A stretch of 64,000 bases of DNA from JBDHWG01 sp046328525 (GCA_046328525.1 JAXLWK010000007.1:124001-188000); one strand, 5' to 3'. Shown: positions 46,915 to 55,271, counted from the first letter of the stretch. A program made the numbers and translations. The notes: generated by a model from the letters alone, not told the origin.

Positions 46915-47818
46915 GCCAACCCTCGATGTTTACCCTGTCTTGGACGGGGCGCCCGTTGTGGCCGCCACTGTCGCGCCGCTGCCGAACGGTGAGGTTCAGG
47001 AACCGGAAGCGCCAATCGTTGTCGAGACGCACGCCCTGACCAAGATTTACGGCAACGGCCACCAGGTGCGCGCCCTGGATGGCGTTGACCTGACGGTGCG
47101 GGCGGGGGAGTTCATCGCCATTGTTGGCCCCTCCGGCTCCGGCAAGTCCACGCTGCTCAACATGCTCGGCGCGCTGGACCGCCCAACCTCCGGCGAGGTC
47201 ATTGTCAACGGCACGCCGCTCTCGAAGGTGCGCAACCTCGACCGCTTCCGCAGCCATGCCGTCGGCTTCGTCTTCCAGACCCACAACCTCATCCCGACCC
47301 TGACGGCGTTGGAGAACGTCGAGGTGCCGATGTACGAGACGGGGTGGCGCGGCCGGAAGCGTCGCGTCCGCGCCGAGGAGCTGCTGGGGCTGGTCGGCCT
47401 GGGCGCGCGGATGTCGTTCCTGCCGAGCAAGCTGTCCGGCGGCGAACGCCAGCGCGTCGCCATCGCCCGCGCCCTCGCCAATCACCCGGCCATCATCCTG
47501 GCCGACGAGCCAACGGGCAACCTGGACTCGCGCAACACCCAGGACATCATGGGTCTACTCGACGAGCTGAACCGCAGCCAGGGGACGACGCTACTGGTCG
47601 TGACTCACAACCACGAGGTCGCCCGCGCCACGCGCCGCATCATCACCATCCGCGACGGTAAGGTTCAGCGCGACATTCGCCTCAAGACGGTGTTCGACAG
47701 CGACCTGTACGACCTGAAAAGCTCGACGCTCGGCGAAGCCATCATGACCGGCGACGGGCTGCCGGACGATCTGCGCGACATTGCCCCGCAGCTCCGCGCC
47801 GCCCTGGAGCGCGTGTAA
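46907..47818 (+). CDS. ABC transporter ATP-binding protein (MacB/LolD-like)
   Basis: A 303-residue ATPase. GPSGSGKSTLLNMLGALDRPTSG is Walker A, LSGGERQRVAIARAL the signature, IILADEPTGNLDSRN Walker B, with TLLVVTHNHEVARATRR after it. The N-terminal ~40 residues (VYPVLDGAPVVAATVAPLPNGEVQEPEAP) are an unusual extension, and a ~45-residue C-terminal tail (LKTVFDSDLYDLKSSTLGEAIM) follows. Type is the MacB/LolD family that drives FtsX-fold permeases. The ATG overlaps the permease stop by 8 bases. Confidence 0.95.
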   Translation: MNKPTLDVYPVLDGAPVVAATVAPLPNGEVQEPEAPIVVETHALTKIYGNGHQVRALDGVDLTVRAGEFIAIVGPSGSGKSTLLNMLGALDRPTSGEVIVNGTPLSKVRNLDRFRSHAVGFVFQTHNLIPTLTALENVEVPMYETGWRGRKRRVRAEELLGLVGLGARMSFLPSKLSGGERQRVAIARALANHPAIILADEPTGNLDSRNTQDIMGLLDELNRSQGTTLLVVTHNHEVARATRRIITIRDGKVQRDIRLKTVFDSDLYDLKSSTLGEAIMTGDGLPDDLRDIAPQLRAALERV

Positions 47819-47882
47819 TACCGACTCTTCGTAGAAAGACTGTCATTGCGAGGTAGCTCTACACAATAGCGTGGAGACCCGC

Positions 47883-47947
47883 GCTGGCGGCGGAGTGACA
47901 ACTCCGCCGCCTCTGGGAGGCGCTGGAGATGGCTCTCCAGCGCCAGC
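47883..47947 (+). repeat. 65-bp structured dispersed repeat, copy C
   Basis: Third copy. The outer stem is now GCTGGCG/CGCCAGC, the first hairpin GGCGGAGT/ACTCCGCC, and the last hairpin GCGCTGG/CCAGCGC unchanged. An additional small GCCTC/GAGGC stem lies between. The compensatory stem changes show that pairing is conserved. Confidence 0.8.
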
Positions 47948-47998
47948 ACGATATGCTCTTCCACGCTCTACGGCTCCGCCAGCACCGTCCTCTGCCGG

Positions 47999-48090
47999 GA
48001 GATTGCTTCGTCGTCCTATCGTCCTCCTGCTCAGAACATATAGGACATGCCGTCATTGCGAGGAGCGCGATAGCGCGACGAAGCAATCTC
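47999..48090. repeat. Two copies of the 39-bp IS110 target repeat, one interrupted
   Basis: 48052-48090 is an intact copy (minus strand reads GAGATTGCTTCG ... CTCGCAATGAC). 47999-48028 is the same repeat in the plus sense, stopping exactly at its CT, after which GCTCAGAA follows at 48029-48036, identical to the first bases of the IS110 element at 48165. It is a relic of another insertion. The remainder of the 431-bp region 47819-48249 contains only repeat half-copies (for example GTCATTGCGAGG near 47844) and the 65-bp element. Confidence 0.75.
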
Positions 48091-48249
48091 GCGGTGGGCG
48101 AACGCTCCGCTATTTCTCGACTAGACTACCTGATGCAAGAGTGGGAGATTGCTTCGCTAACGCTGCTCAGAAACTTGAGTACTGAAGGACATATTGTGCG
48201 TTTGGAACAGACCGAGCGAACCAGGATGAGAGTGGCAGTCGCAGATAGG

Positions 48250-49614
48250 CTAGGTCGGTGCGGCTATCTCGACCACTTGTCGCCCCAGCTTGGCGGCCCA
48301 CTTCTCCAAACGCGCAATGTCCCGCTCCTTGGCAGACCGCTCGAACGCCATCGCGCCCACATCGTGAAAGGGCGTCCGATGCTTCAACAGATAGTAGACG
48401 GTGCGCGCGATCTTGTGAGCTAGGGCTACCAGGGCTTGCTTCGGCCCCAATCGCCCTCGGATCCGCCGATAGTAGGCACCGAACTCGGTATCGTGGCTGC
48501 GACTGGCCGACTGGGCCGCCAAGCGAAAGGCTTGGCCCGCGCGCGACCGTGTCGGCAAGGTGCGACTGCGCAAGACGCGCCCGCCCGAGACATCATTGTG
48601 GGGCGCCAGCCCCAGCCACGAGCAGAAGTGCTTCTCGTTAGGAAAGCGCGACATATCCAGACCCACTTCGGAGATGATCGTTTGCACTGTCAGAGCACTC
48701 AAGCCGGTCACCGCCACCAGATCGACACCCGCCAGCCGATAGAGCAACGTGCGCGCGTCGTAGCTCGGGCCGTTCTTGCTGTGGGAGTTGCGCTTGTCCG
48801 TGTCATCCAGGGGCGGCAGATCGTCATCGTTGTCGTCGGCCATCGCTTGCATCTGCTGTTCAATCGCCGCATCGCAGTCTTGGATCTGCTGGGTGTAGGC
48901 ATCATACAGCGCCAGCGCCTGCTTCAGCGCGAAAACATGCTCGGCGCGATAGTTGCCCGTCAGGGCTTTGGCAATCTCATCTTCCGCGTGGGCACAGCGC
49001 TTGTCGCGCAGTTGGGCCAACTTCACGGCGTCACGCTCCCCCGCCACGATTGCCCGAATGATCGCCATGCCCGTAACGCCGGTGATGTCGCTCAAGACCT
49101 GGGTCAATTGGACGTTCATCTGCTGCAACGCCTTCTGCATGTGCAGAATGTGGGCCGCTCGATGCTCAATCAGGGTCGCACGCTGACGCAGGTAGGCGCG
49201 CAAGACACACATCTCGCCCTCAGGCCGAAACGAGCCATTGAGCAAGCCCACGGTATGCAGGTACTGCAGCCACTGGCAGTCGGCGAAGTCGCTCTTCCGA
49301 CCCGGCACGCGCTTGAGGTGCTGCGCGTTGACCACCCGCACCTCCAGCCCGCGCGCTTCCAGGATCTCATAGATCGGGATCCAGTACACCCCGGTCGACT
49401 CCAGCGCGACCGTCTGGATGTGACACGCCACCAACCAATCCGCCAGAGCCTGCAAGTCGGGCGTGAAGGTGCCAAACTGGCGCACACTCTCCCCGTCCCG
49501 ATCAGCTGGCACGGCGGCCCAGATCTCCGTACTGCCGATATCCAACCCGGCAGCGTCCAAGTGCACCTTGGGCAACTGCGCCAACGTCGAGGTATCCGAG
49601 GAGCGCCGCAACAT
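48250..49614 (-). CDS. IS110-family transposase (DEDD recombinase)
   Basis: A 454-residue transposase. The RuvC-like N-terminal domain carries the acidic residues D25 (GLDIGS), E72 (ALESTGVYW), D109 and D112 (SDFADCQW). The C-terminal transposase_20 domain (VDLVAVTGLSALTVQTIISEVG, SWLGLAPHNDVSGG) contains the catalytic serine region. A coiled-coil linker with a Gln/Asp-rich insert (DAAIEQQMQAMADDNDDDLPP) lies between. The ATG at 49614 follows GGAGGG. No frame break, so it may be active. It would use the adjoining bridge RNA to pair donor and target DNA. Confidence 0.95.
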   Translation of the reverse strand: MLRRSSDTSTLAQLPKVHLDAAGLDIGSTEIWAAVPADRDGESVRQFGTFTPDLQALADWLVACHIQTVALESTGVYWIPIYEILEARGLEVRVVNAQHLKRVPGRKSDFADCQWLQYLHTVGLLNGSFRPEGEMCVLRAYLRQRATLIEHRAAHILHMQKALQQMNVQLTQVLSDITGVTGMAIIRAIVAGERDAVKLAQLRDKRCAHAEDEIAKALTGNYRAEHVFALKQALALYDAYTQQIQDCDAAIEQQMQAMADDNDDDLPPLDDTDKRNSHSKNGPSYDARTLLYRLAGVDLVAVTGLSALTVQTIISEVGLDMSRFPNEKHFCSWLGLAPHNDVSGGRVLRSRTLPTRSRAGQAFRLAAQSASRSHDTEFGAYYRRIRGRLGPKQALVALAHKIARTVYYLLKHRTPFHDVGAMAFERSAKERDIARLEKWAAKLGRQVVEIAAPT

Positions 49615-49629
49615 TGTCAACCCTCCAAT

Positions 49630-49803
49630 CAAAACTGGGACGCCCAGACCCGATCCAACCTTTTCTCTCTACGCTGCTCAACGGGGTCGGCGCCCAGCCC
49701 GAGCGACCGCCACCAGTCGTTACATCATCATGGATCGGAACCAGTCTCGCAATCGGGCTGTGTTCACACCAGTGAACTCACGGTCTTAACTGTCTGAGCA
49801 TCT
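49630..49803 (-). ncRNA. Predicted IS110 bridge RNA
   Basis: Upstream of the transposase on its strand. Two hairpins are present. The target-binding loop (49695-49760) is closed by CAGCCCG/CGGGCTG and holds ATTGCGAG (49746-49753), matching the left target plus core AG, and TAACG (49718-49722), matching the complement of the right target CGTTA. The donor-binding loop (49635-49697) is closed by CTGGGCGCC/GGGCGTCCCAG and holds TGAGCAG (49674-49680), matching the element's right end plus core, and CGGGTCT (49646-49652), the complement of core plus left end AGACCCG. A 5' hairpin GTTCAC/GTGAAC lies at 49762-49777. TTGTTG-N16-TATCAT gives a start near 49803. Confidence 0.8.
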
Positions 49804-49912
49804 TCTTCCATGATACCGATATCCGTCACCCCAACAAGTTTCTTGTGTCGGCGCATGCCGTCACACGGCTTGCGGGTCTCGCAATGACGCCGCTCCGCTC
49901 ACAATGACTGTT

Positions 49913-50947
49913 TTAGATCGGGTGCAGGCCGGGGAAGGTCAGACCGGCGCGCTCGTCGAAGCCGCACATCAGGTTGAGGCATTGCAGCGCCGAGCCGGCC
50001 GCCCCCTTGCCCAGGTTATCAATCGCGGCGATAGACACGACGCGCCCGCTGTCCGCGTCGGCCTCGAAGCCCACGTCCGCCCAGTTCGTGCCGGCCAGCA
50101 GCTTCGGCTCCGGGTAGCGGTAGATGCTCCCCTTGTCCTTGACCAGCCGCACGAATGGCTCGCCCTTGTACGCCTGGCGGTACACGCCCCACAGATCCTT
50201 GTCGGTGATCCCCGGCCGCGTCCAGACGTGGGCCGTCGCCAGGACACCGCGCACCAGCTCAATCGAGGTGATGGACAGGTGGACGTTCGCCAGGCCGAGC
50301 GCCTGCTCGACTTCGGCGGTGTGGCGGTGGCCGGTCGGCGCGAACGAGCGCACCGCGCCGCTACGCTCCGGATGGTGCGACGCCAAGCTGGCCTTATTGC
50401 CGCCCTCCGACGAGCCGACCTTGAGGTCCACGACCACCGGCCGCGTCGTGTCAATGAGGCCGGCGCGCGCCAGGGGCAGCAGCGCCAGGATGCTGGCGGT
50501 GGCGTTGCAGCCGACGCCGCTGGCGTAGCGCGCCTCCTTGAGCTGCTCGCGCGTCACTTCCGGCAGGCCGTAGACGAATCGGTCCAGCCAGGCGGGCGCG
50601 GCGTGGGCCTCGCCATACCAGCGCGCGTACACCGCCGGGTCCTTCAGGCGGAAGTCGGCGGACAGGTCAATGATGCGCGGCGCGAGCCGGGCGAACTCCT
50701 CGATGCGCCGCTGCGTCTCGCCGTGGGGCAGCGCCAGGCACAGCACATCGGTCTCGGCCAGGGCGCGCGCCGACGTGAACTTGAGGTCGGTCACGCCGCG
50801 TAGGTTCGGGTGGACGGCGTGGACGGGCTTGCCGGCGTTGCTCTCCGACGTGACCTGGGCGACGGTCACATCCGGGTGGCCGAGCAGCAGGCGCAGAAGC
50901 TCGCCACCGGCATAGCCGGACGCGCCGACGATAGAGACTCGAAGCAT
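49913..50947 (-). CDS. lysY: LysW-gamma-L-alpha-aminoadipyl-6-phosphate reductase (LysY, ArgC family)
   Basis: A 344-residue ArgC-fold reductase that turns the carrier-bound 6-phosphate into the semialdehyde. GASGYAGGELLRLLLGHP is the NADP loop, GVGCNATASILAL holds the catalytic cysteine and SHHPERSGAVRSFAPTGHRHTAEVEQ the histidines. The sequence agrees closely with the Thermus-type LysY, including the terminal FPGLHP. Because LysW, LysX and a homocitrate route occur in the same window, LysY is a better name than ArgC; a second role in arginine synthesis is possible. It lies apart from the main lysine operon, just beyond the IS110 element. Confidence 0.85.
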   Translation of the reverse strand: MLRVSIVGASGYAGGELLRLLLGHPDVTVAQVTSESNAGKPVHAVHPNLRGVTDLKFTSARALAETDVLCLALPHGETQRRIEEFARLAPRIIDLSADFRLKDPAVYARWYGEAHAAPAWLDRFVYGLPEVTREQLKEARYASGVGCNATASILALLPLARAGLIDTTRPVVVDLKVGSSEGGNKASLASHHPERSGAVRSFAPTGHRHTAEVEQALGLANVHLSITSIELVRGVLATAHVWTRPGITDKDLWGVYRQAYKGEPFVRLVKDKGSIYRYPEPKLLAGTNWADVGFEADADSGRVVSIAAIDNLGKGAAGSALQCLNLMCGFDERAGLTFPGLHPI

Positions 50948-51076
50948 GTTTTCCCCTCATCCAATCTCATAGCGTTGACAAAGGCGCGGCGTTGGGCTAT
51001 ACTGCCAGGCCGCGGCCCGTCACGAAATATACCACGCAACGCGACCGCGTGAAAGCTGTCTCAACGAGGAGGCACG

Positions 51077-52465
51077 GTGCGCGAGTTTCACCCTCAAACC
51101 ATCATCGAGCCGTTCCGCGTCCGCTCGGTCGAGGCCATCCGCTTCACCACGATGGCGCAGCGCGAGCAGGCCCTGGCCGAGGCGGGCTACAACCCCTTCC
51201 TACTGCACGCGGACAACGTGCTCATTGACCTGCTCACCGACAGCGGCACCGGCGCGATGTCGTCGCGCCAGTGGGCGGCGATGATCGCCAGCGACGAGTC
51301 CTACGCCGGCGCGACGTCGTTCTACAAGTTCGAGGCGGCCGTCCGCGACATTACCGGCTTCAAGCACGTCATCCCCACGCACCAGGGCCGCGCCGCCGAG
51401 CACATCCTGTTCACCGCCATCGCCCGGCCAGGCGACGTCGTCCCCAACAACACCCACTTCGACACCACCCGCGCCCACGTCGAGCACGCCGGCGCCGAGG
51501 CACGAGACCAGGTCATCGCCGAGGGCCACCAGCCCCGCCTCCTCCACCCATTCAAGGGCAACATGGACCTGGACGCCCTCGAAGCCACGGTCCGCGAGGT
51601 CGGGCGCGAGCGCATCCCGGCCATGATGCTGACCGTCACCAACAACTCCGGCGGCGGCCAGCCCGTCAGCATGGCGAACATCCGCCAGGTCAGCGAGATC
51701 GCCCACCGCCACGGCATCCCGTTTTTCCTCGACGCCTGCCGCTTCGCCGAAAACTCGTGGTTCATCAAGACCCGCGAGGACGGCTACGCCGACAGGGAGC
51801 CGATTGACATTGCCCGCGAGATGTTCAGCTACGCCGACGGCTGCACCATGAGCGCCAAGAAGGACGGCATGGCGAACATCGGCGGCTACCTGGCCCTCAA
51901 CGACGACGACCTGGCCGCGAAGTGCCGCAGCCTGGAAATCCTCACCGAGGGCTTCCCGACCTACGGCGGCATGGCGGGCTACGACCTGGAAGCTATCGCC
52001 GTCGGGCTGTACGAGGCGCTCGACCCCGACTACCTGCGCTACCGCATCCGCTCCATCGCCTACCTCGGCGACAAGCTGACCCGCGCTGGCATCCCCATCA
52101 TCCTGCCGACGGGCGGCCACGCCGTCTACCTCGACGCCCGCGAAATGCTGCCCCACATTGGACCACTGCAATACCCGGCCTGGTCCCTGAGCAACGCCCT
52201 GTACCTTGTCGGCGGCGTGCGCGGCGTCGAGATCGGCAGCATCATGTTTGGGCTGCAACCCGACGGCACGGAGCGCCCGGCGGCGATGGAGCTGGTACGC
52301 CTGGCCTTCCCGCGCCGCGTCTACACCCAGAGCCACGTGGACTACCTGGCCGAAGTCATCCAGGAGGTGTACGCCCAGCGGGAGCGCCTGCCCGGCTACC
52401 GCATCGTGTGGCAGTCGCCGACGCTACGCCACTTTACCGTTCGATTGGAGCCAATCCCGCAATAA
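51077..52465 (+). CDS. Tryptophanase/tyrosine phenol-lyase family beta-eliminating lyase
   Basis: A 462-residue PLP enzyme that releases pyruvate and ammonia from an aromatic amino acid. MSAKKDGMANIGGYLAL carries the PLP lysine, and SGTGAMSSRQWAAMIASDESYAGATSFYKFE is the family N-terminal stretch. Residues that discriminate the two activities are mixed: FDTTR and LRHFT look tryptophanase-like, while PRRVYT carries the arginine known from tyrosine phenol-lyase. GTG start after GAGGAGG. With pyruvate:ferredoxin oxidoreductase and alanine/glutamate dehydrogenases it fits amino-acid use. The product could be indole or phenol. Confidence 0.88.
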   Translation: MREFHPQTIIEPFRVRSVEAIRFTTMAQREQALAEAGYNPFLLHADNVLIDLLTDSGTGAMSSRQWAAMIASDESYAGATSFYKFEAAVRDITGFKHVIPTHQGRAAEHILFTAIARPGDVVPNNTHFDTTRAHVEHAGAEARDQVIAEGHQPRLLHPFKGNMDLDALEATVREVGRERIPAMMLTVTNNSGGGQPVSMANIRQVSEIAHRHGIPFFLDACRFAENSWFIKTREDGYADREPIDIAREMFSYADGCTMSAKKDGMANIGGYLALNDDDLAAKCRSLEILTEGFPTYGGMAGYDLEAIAVGLYEALDPDYLRYRIRSIAYLGDKLTRAGIPIILPTGGHAVYLDAREMLPHIGPLQYPAWSLSNALYLVGGVRGVEIGSIMFGLQPDGTERPAAMELVRLAFPRRVYTQSHVDYLAEVIQEVYAQRERLPGYRIVWQSPTLRHFTVRLEPIPQ

Positions 52466-52491
52466 CGGCCAATCCCAAAGGAGATTCATTC

Positions 52492-52782
52492 ATGCTTATT
52501 CGCATCTTTCGCGCCTCTGTTCGCCCCGGCGCCGAGGCCGACTATGACCGCATCCTGCGCGAGGTCGCCATCCCGGCGCTCCAGAAGCAGCCCGGCCTCG
52601 TTTCCCTGCACGTCGGCCACGGCCTGCCGTCCTCCCTCGACGAGTACGTCATGGTCTCGGTGTGGAAGGACTTCGAGGCCATGAAGGCGTGGACCGGCGA
52701 CGACTGGTGGCACGCCGTCGTCTTCCCCGGCGAGGCCCGCCTGGTCGTCGAGTCCCACGTGGACCACTTCGAGACGTTCTAG
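52492..52782 (+). CDS. ABM-domain (antibiotic biosynthesis monooxygenase-like) protein
   Basis: A 96-residue dimeric ferredoxin-like barrel protein. It shows MLIRIFRASVRPGAEADYDRIL, GLVSLHVGHGLPSSLDEYVMVSVWKDFEAMKAWTG and ESHVDHFE. Members include heme-degrading IsdG-like and quinone-forming monooxygenases as well as many with no known substrate. It lies 26 bases after the tryptophanase-type gene with AAAGGAG before its ATG, so the two may cooperate, for example by oxidising an aromatic product. No catalytic triad typical of IsdG was found. Confidence 0.8.
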   Translation: MLIRIFRASVRPGAEADYDRILREVAIPALQKQPGLVSLHVGHGLPSSLDEYVMVSVWKDFEAMKAWTGDDWWHAVVFPGEARLVVESHVDHFETF

Positions 52783-52792
52783 AAGCCGCCCC

Positions 52793-53707
52793 ATGTTCAC
52801 GGCGCGCGCCTACCAGAGCCGCGACGACCTGTTCGCCACCGCCGCCCTCATCCGCCGCGTCTACGCCGCCGACCCCGGCTGGAACGCCTGGAATTTCGCC
52901 TGGTTCGACATCTGGGCGCAGCGCAAGCTCGCCGACGCCGAGGCGTTCGGGAACACCGCGTGGCAGCAAGACATCCGTCTCTGGCACGGCGACGACGGTT
53001 CGCTGGCCGGCATGGCGGCGTTCGCGTTCGGCTGCGAGGCGCGGCTGGTGAGCGACCCGGCGCAGCGAGAGGTTCTATCGCCCATGCTCGCCTGGGTCGA
53101 GGGTCACTACACGGTCAAGAGCGACGACGGCGAGGAGTTGACCGTCCACGCGATGGAGAGCAACCCCTTCCTGGAAGGACTGCTCCAGGCGCGCGGCTAC
53201 GCCCAGCCCCCCGAACACTTCATCCGCCGCGTCCGCCGCCTCGACCCCGACGCCCGCGAGCCGCTGCGGCTCCCGCCCGGCTTCACCCTCACGACGCTGG
53301 CGACGCCCGACGACCTGGCCGCGCAGTTCGCCGCCGTCAAAGCCGTCTTCCACATGCAGGACTCCACCGCAGCGTACCGCGCTATCCAGCAAGCGCCGTC
53401 CTATGTCCCTGACCTGGACCTGCTCATCTTCGCGCCGTCGGGCGACGTCGCCGCCTTCTGCACGGTCTGGCTCGACAAGGACAACGACATCGCCGAAATC
53501 GAGCCGCTCGGCACGGTGGCGGCGTACCAGAAACGGGGCCTGGGCACGGCCCTGATCGCCGAGGCGAGCAACCGCCTGCGTGCCCTCGGCGGCCACCGCC
53601 TGCGCGTCCACTCGTGGAGCGAGTCAGTCGGCGCGAACAGGCTCTACGAAGGAGCGGGCATGAAAGCCGTCAACCGCCTCTACGCCTGGTCCTGGCAGGG
53701 AGCGTAG
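52793..53707 (+). CDS. Tandem GNAT acetyltransferase-like protein
   Basis: A 304-residue protein with two GNAT-like halves. The second carries the acetyl-CoA loop (VAAYQKRGLGTALIAEASNRLRALGG) and ANRLYEGAGMKAVNRLYAW; the first is degenerate, with SLAGMAAFAFGCEARLV. Some such double-domain proteins modify amines or act as mycothiol-synthase relatives. It starts 10 bases after the ABM gene and closes the operon with tryptophanase. A convergent hairpin terminator follows at 53752-53825. Confidence 0.85.
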   Translation: MFTARAYQSRDDLFATAALIRRVYAADPGWNAWNFAWFDIWAQRKLADAEAFGNTAWQQDIRLWHGDDGSLAGMAAFAFGCEARLVSDPAQREVLSPMLAWVEGHYTVKSDDGEELTVHAMESNPFLEGLLQARGYAQPPEHFIRRVRRLDPDAREPLRLPPGFTLTTLATPDDLAAQFAAVKAVFHMQDSTAAYRAIQQAPSYVPDLDLLIFAPSGDVAAFCTVWLDKDNDIAEIEPLGTVAAYQKRGLGTALIAEASNRLRALGGHRLRVHSWSESVGANRLYEGAGMKAVNRLYAWSWQGA

Positions 53708-53751
53708 CCATCTAGCTCTACAGTTGTTAAAGGACGGACAAAAGACAAGAC

Positions 53752-53825
53752 TGCCACAGAGGCACAGAGGACACAGAGGTTATCATGTACCTATTCGGCT
53801 CTGTGCCCTCTGTGTCTCTGTGGCA
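53752..53825. repeat. Imperfect long hairpin, 'CACAGAG' repeat
   Basis: TGCCACAGAG-GCACAGAG at 53752 and onward pairs, with a few mismatches, with the complement ending at 53825, over about 27 bases and a 20-base loop. It separates convergent genes, so it may also terminate them. The repeated GACACAGAGG word makes it a simple-sequence element. Confidence 0.7.
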
Positions 53826-53841
53826 ATCCTCTCTCTGGCTC

Positions 53842-54396
53842 TTACGCCAGGCCGCGTTGCCGCGCCAGCAGCGCCGCGATGACCAGCGCCACATCCACGA
53901 TCTCGCCGGACACCGCTCCCCGCAGTAGCTCCTCGAACGGCACGCGCACGATCTCGATGAACTCGTGGGCGTCGCGGCCGGCCGACGGGATGGCCCGCAA
54001 CCCTTGCGCCAGGAAGATGTGAATCTTGGCGTCAATCGCGCCGCTGAACGCGACGGTCGTGGTCAGCCGCGTCAGCTCCCTCGCCTCGATGCCCACCTCC
54101 TCGGCCAGCTCTCGCGCCGCATACACCGCCGGGTCAATCCCCTTGGGCGAGCCGCCGCCGGGCGCTTCCAGCGTCACGGCATCCAGCGGCGGGCGGTACT
54201 GGCGCACAAGAGTCACCGTGCCGTCGTCCCACAGCGGCAGCGCCACCACCGAGTCCCAGCGCGCCTCGACCGTCGTCCACGTGATCTCGCCGTCCGGCGT
54301 CAGGCGCTGCTCCTCGATAATGTTGAAGCGGCCCTGGTAGCGGACGTGGCGATCGAGGACGGGCCACGGACCGAAAGGCCCGGCCGTCTCGCTCAT
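53842..54396 (-). CDS. NUDIX hydrolase (ADP-ribose pyrophosphatase-like)
   Basis: A 184-residue NUDIX enzyme. The Nudix box is visible as GGSPKGIDPAVYAARELAEEVGIEA (G-x5-E-x7-REVxEEx, modified), preceded by VALPLWDDGTVTLVRQYRPPLDAVTLEAPGG, the ADP-ribose pyrophosphatase N-terminal strand pattern. It hydrolyses nucleoside diphosphate sugars such as ADP-ribose. The ATG overlaps the stop of lysX by 4 bases (ATGA). Its role in lysine synthesis, if any, is unknown; it may simply be the last gene of the operon. Confidence 0.87.
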   Translation of the reverse strand: MSETAGPFGPWPVLDRHVRYQGRFNIIEEQRLTPDGEITWTTVEARWDSVVALPLWDDGTVTLVRQYRPPLDAVTLEAPGGGSPKGIDPAVYAARELAEEVGIEARELTRLTTTVAFSGAIDAKIHIFLAQGLRAIPSAGRDAHEFIEIVRVPFEELLRGAVSGEIVDVALVIAALLARQRGLA

Positions 54397-55271
54397 GCCG
54401 ACGCCGCCGCGGCCGCCTTCACCTCGCCCTTGCCGACGGCGATCACGTAGTCCACGATGCGCGCGGGGATGTCTACGCCGGTGGGAGCGATGGAGTTGCG
54501 AAACTCCATGGTGTAGTTGACCTCGTTGACCAGCAAGCCTCGGTCGGGGTCCTCCAAGACGTCAATGGCGACCGCGCCGCCGCCGACCGCATTCGCGGCG
54601 CGCACGCACATGTCGTTTAGCTCCGGCGTGACCGGGCAGTTGCTTGCCTTGCCGCCGCGCGCCGTGTTCGTGATCCAGTGCGCCGAGTCGCGGTAGATGG
54701 CGCAGATGGTCTCGTCGCCGACGACGAACGCGCGGATGTCCCGCCCCGGCTTCTGGATGTACTCCTGGACATAGAAGATGGAGTGGTGGTAGCTGCCGAG
54801 CACTTCCTTGTGCTCCAGGATCGCCTCGGCTGCCTCGCGGTCGTTGACCTTCGAGATGAGCCGCCCCCATGAGCCGATGGCCGGCTTCAGGACGGCGGGA
54901 TAGCCCAGGCTCTCGATGGCGGCCAGCGCCGACTCCGGGGTGTAGGCGATCTTGACGCGGGGCGACGGGATGCCCGCCCGCTCCAGCGCCGCCGTGGTCT
55001 TGAGCTTGTCGCCGCACGTGTCGGACACGCGGTAGGAGTTGACGCACGGCACGCCGAAATCCTCCAGGATGCGCAGCGAGTACAGGGCGCGGGAGTGGTT
55101 GATGCACCGCTCCAGCATTACGTCGTACCGGCGCCACGGCTCCGGGTCCCAAAGATCGAAGACGATGTTGCGGTCGTCCACCAGCTCGTAGCCGATGCCC
55201 TTCGCCTCCAGAATCTCGAACAACAACTTCTCCTCGACGCGAACGCGGGAGTAGAGAACACCGATGAGCAT
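54393..55271 (-). CDS. lysX: Alpha-aminoadipate-LysW ligase LysX
   Basis: A 292-residue ATP-grasp ligase (RimK group) that attaches alpha-aminoadipate to the C-terminal Glu of LysW. NSYRVSDTCGDKLKTTAALERAGIPSPR and PAVLKPAIGSWGRLISKVND form the ATP site, EVNYTMEFRNSIAPTGVDIP is the C-terminal substrate loop. It starts one base before the lysW stop ends (TAGATG), so the pair is coupled. Like some archaeal homologues it might also use glutamate for arginine synthesis; the sequence alone cannot settle this. Confidence 0.93.
   Translation of the reverse strand: MLIGVLYSRVRVEEKLLFEILEAKGIGYELVDDRNIVFDLWDPEPWRRYDVMLERCINHSRALYSLRILEDFGVPCVNSYRVSDTCGDKLKTTAALERAGIPSPRVKIAYTPESALAAIESLGYPAVLKPAIGSWGRLISKVNDREAAEAILEHKEVLGSYHHSIFYVQEYIQKPGRDIRAFVVGDETICAIYRDSAHWITNTARGGKASNCPVTPELNDMCVRAANAVGGGAVAIDVLEDPDRGLLVNEVNYTMEFRNSIAPTGVDIPARIVDYVIAVGKGEVKAAAAASA

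Larger units (their letters stand above)
48165..49879 (-). mobile_element. IS110-family insertion sequence inserted in a 39-bp repeat
   Basis: The element was delimited by the broken repeat. Left of it, GAGATTGCTTCGCTAACG-CT ends at 48164; right of it, CT-CGCAATGACGCC begins at 49878. The two halves join into one repeat sharing a CT dinucleotide (AG on the transposase strand), the core used by the IS110 member IS621. Length about 1,715 bp. The transposase strand has an 85-base right end and a 263-base non-coding left end holding a bridge RNA, the arrangement of the IS110 group rather than IS1111. Confidence 0.85.

Noticed and set aside
49913..50947. ArgC as the name of this reductase
   Set aside because: LysW and LysX are in the window and the C-terminal FPGLHP and overall sequence match LysY; an arginine role is left open.
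53752..53825. The CACAGAG hairpin as an insertion-sequence end
   Set aside because: No transposase or target duplication flanks it; it fits a simple intergenic hairpin between convergent genes.
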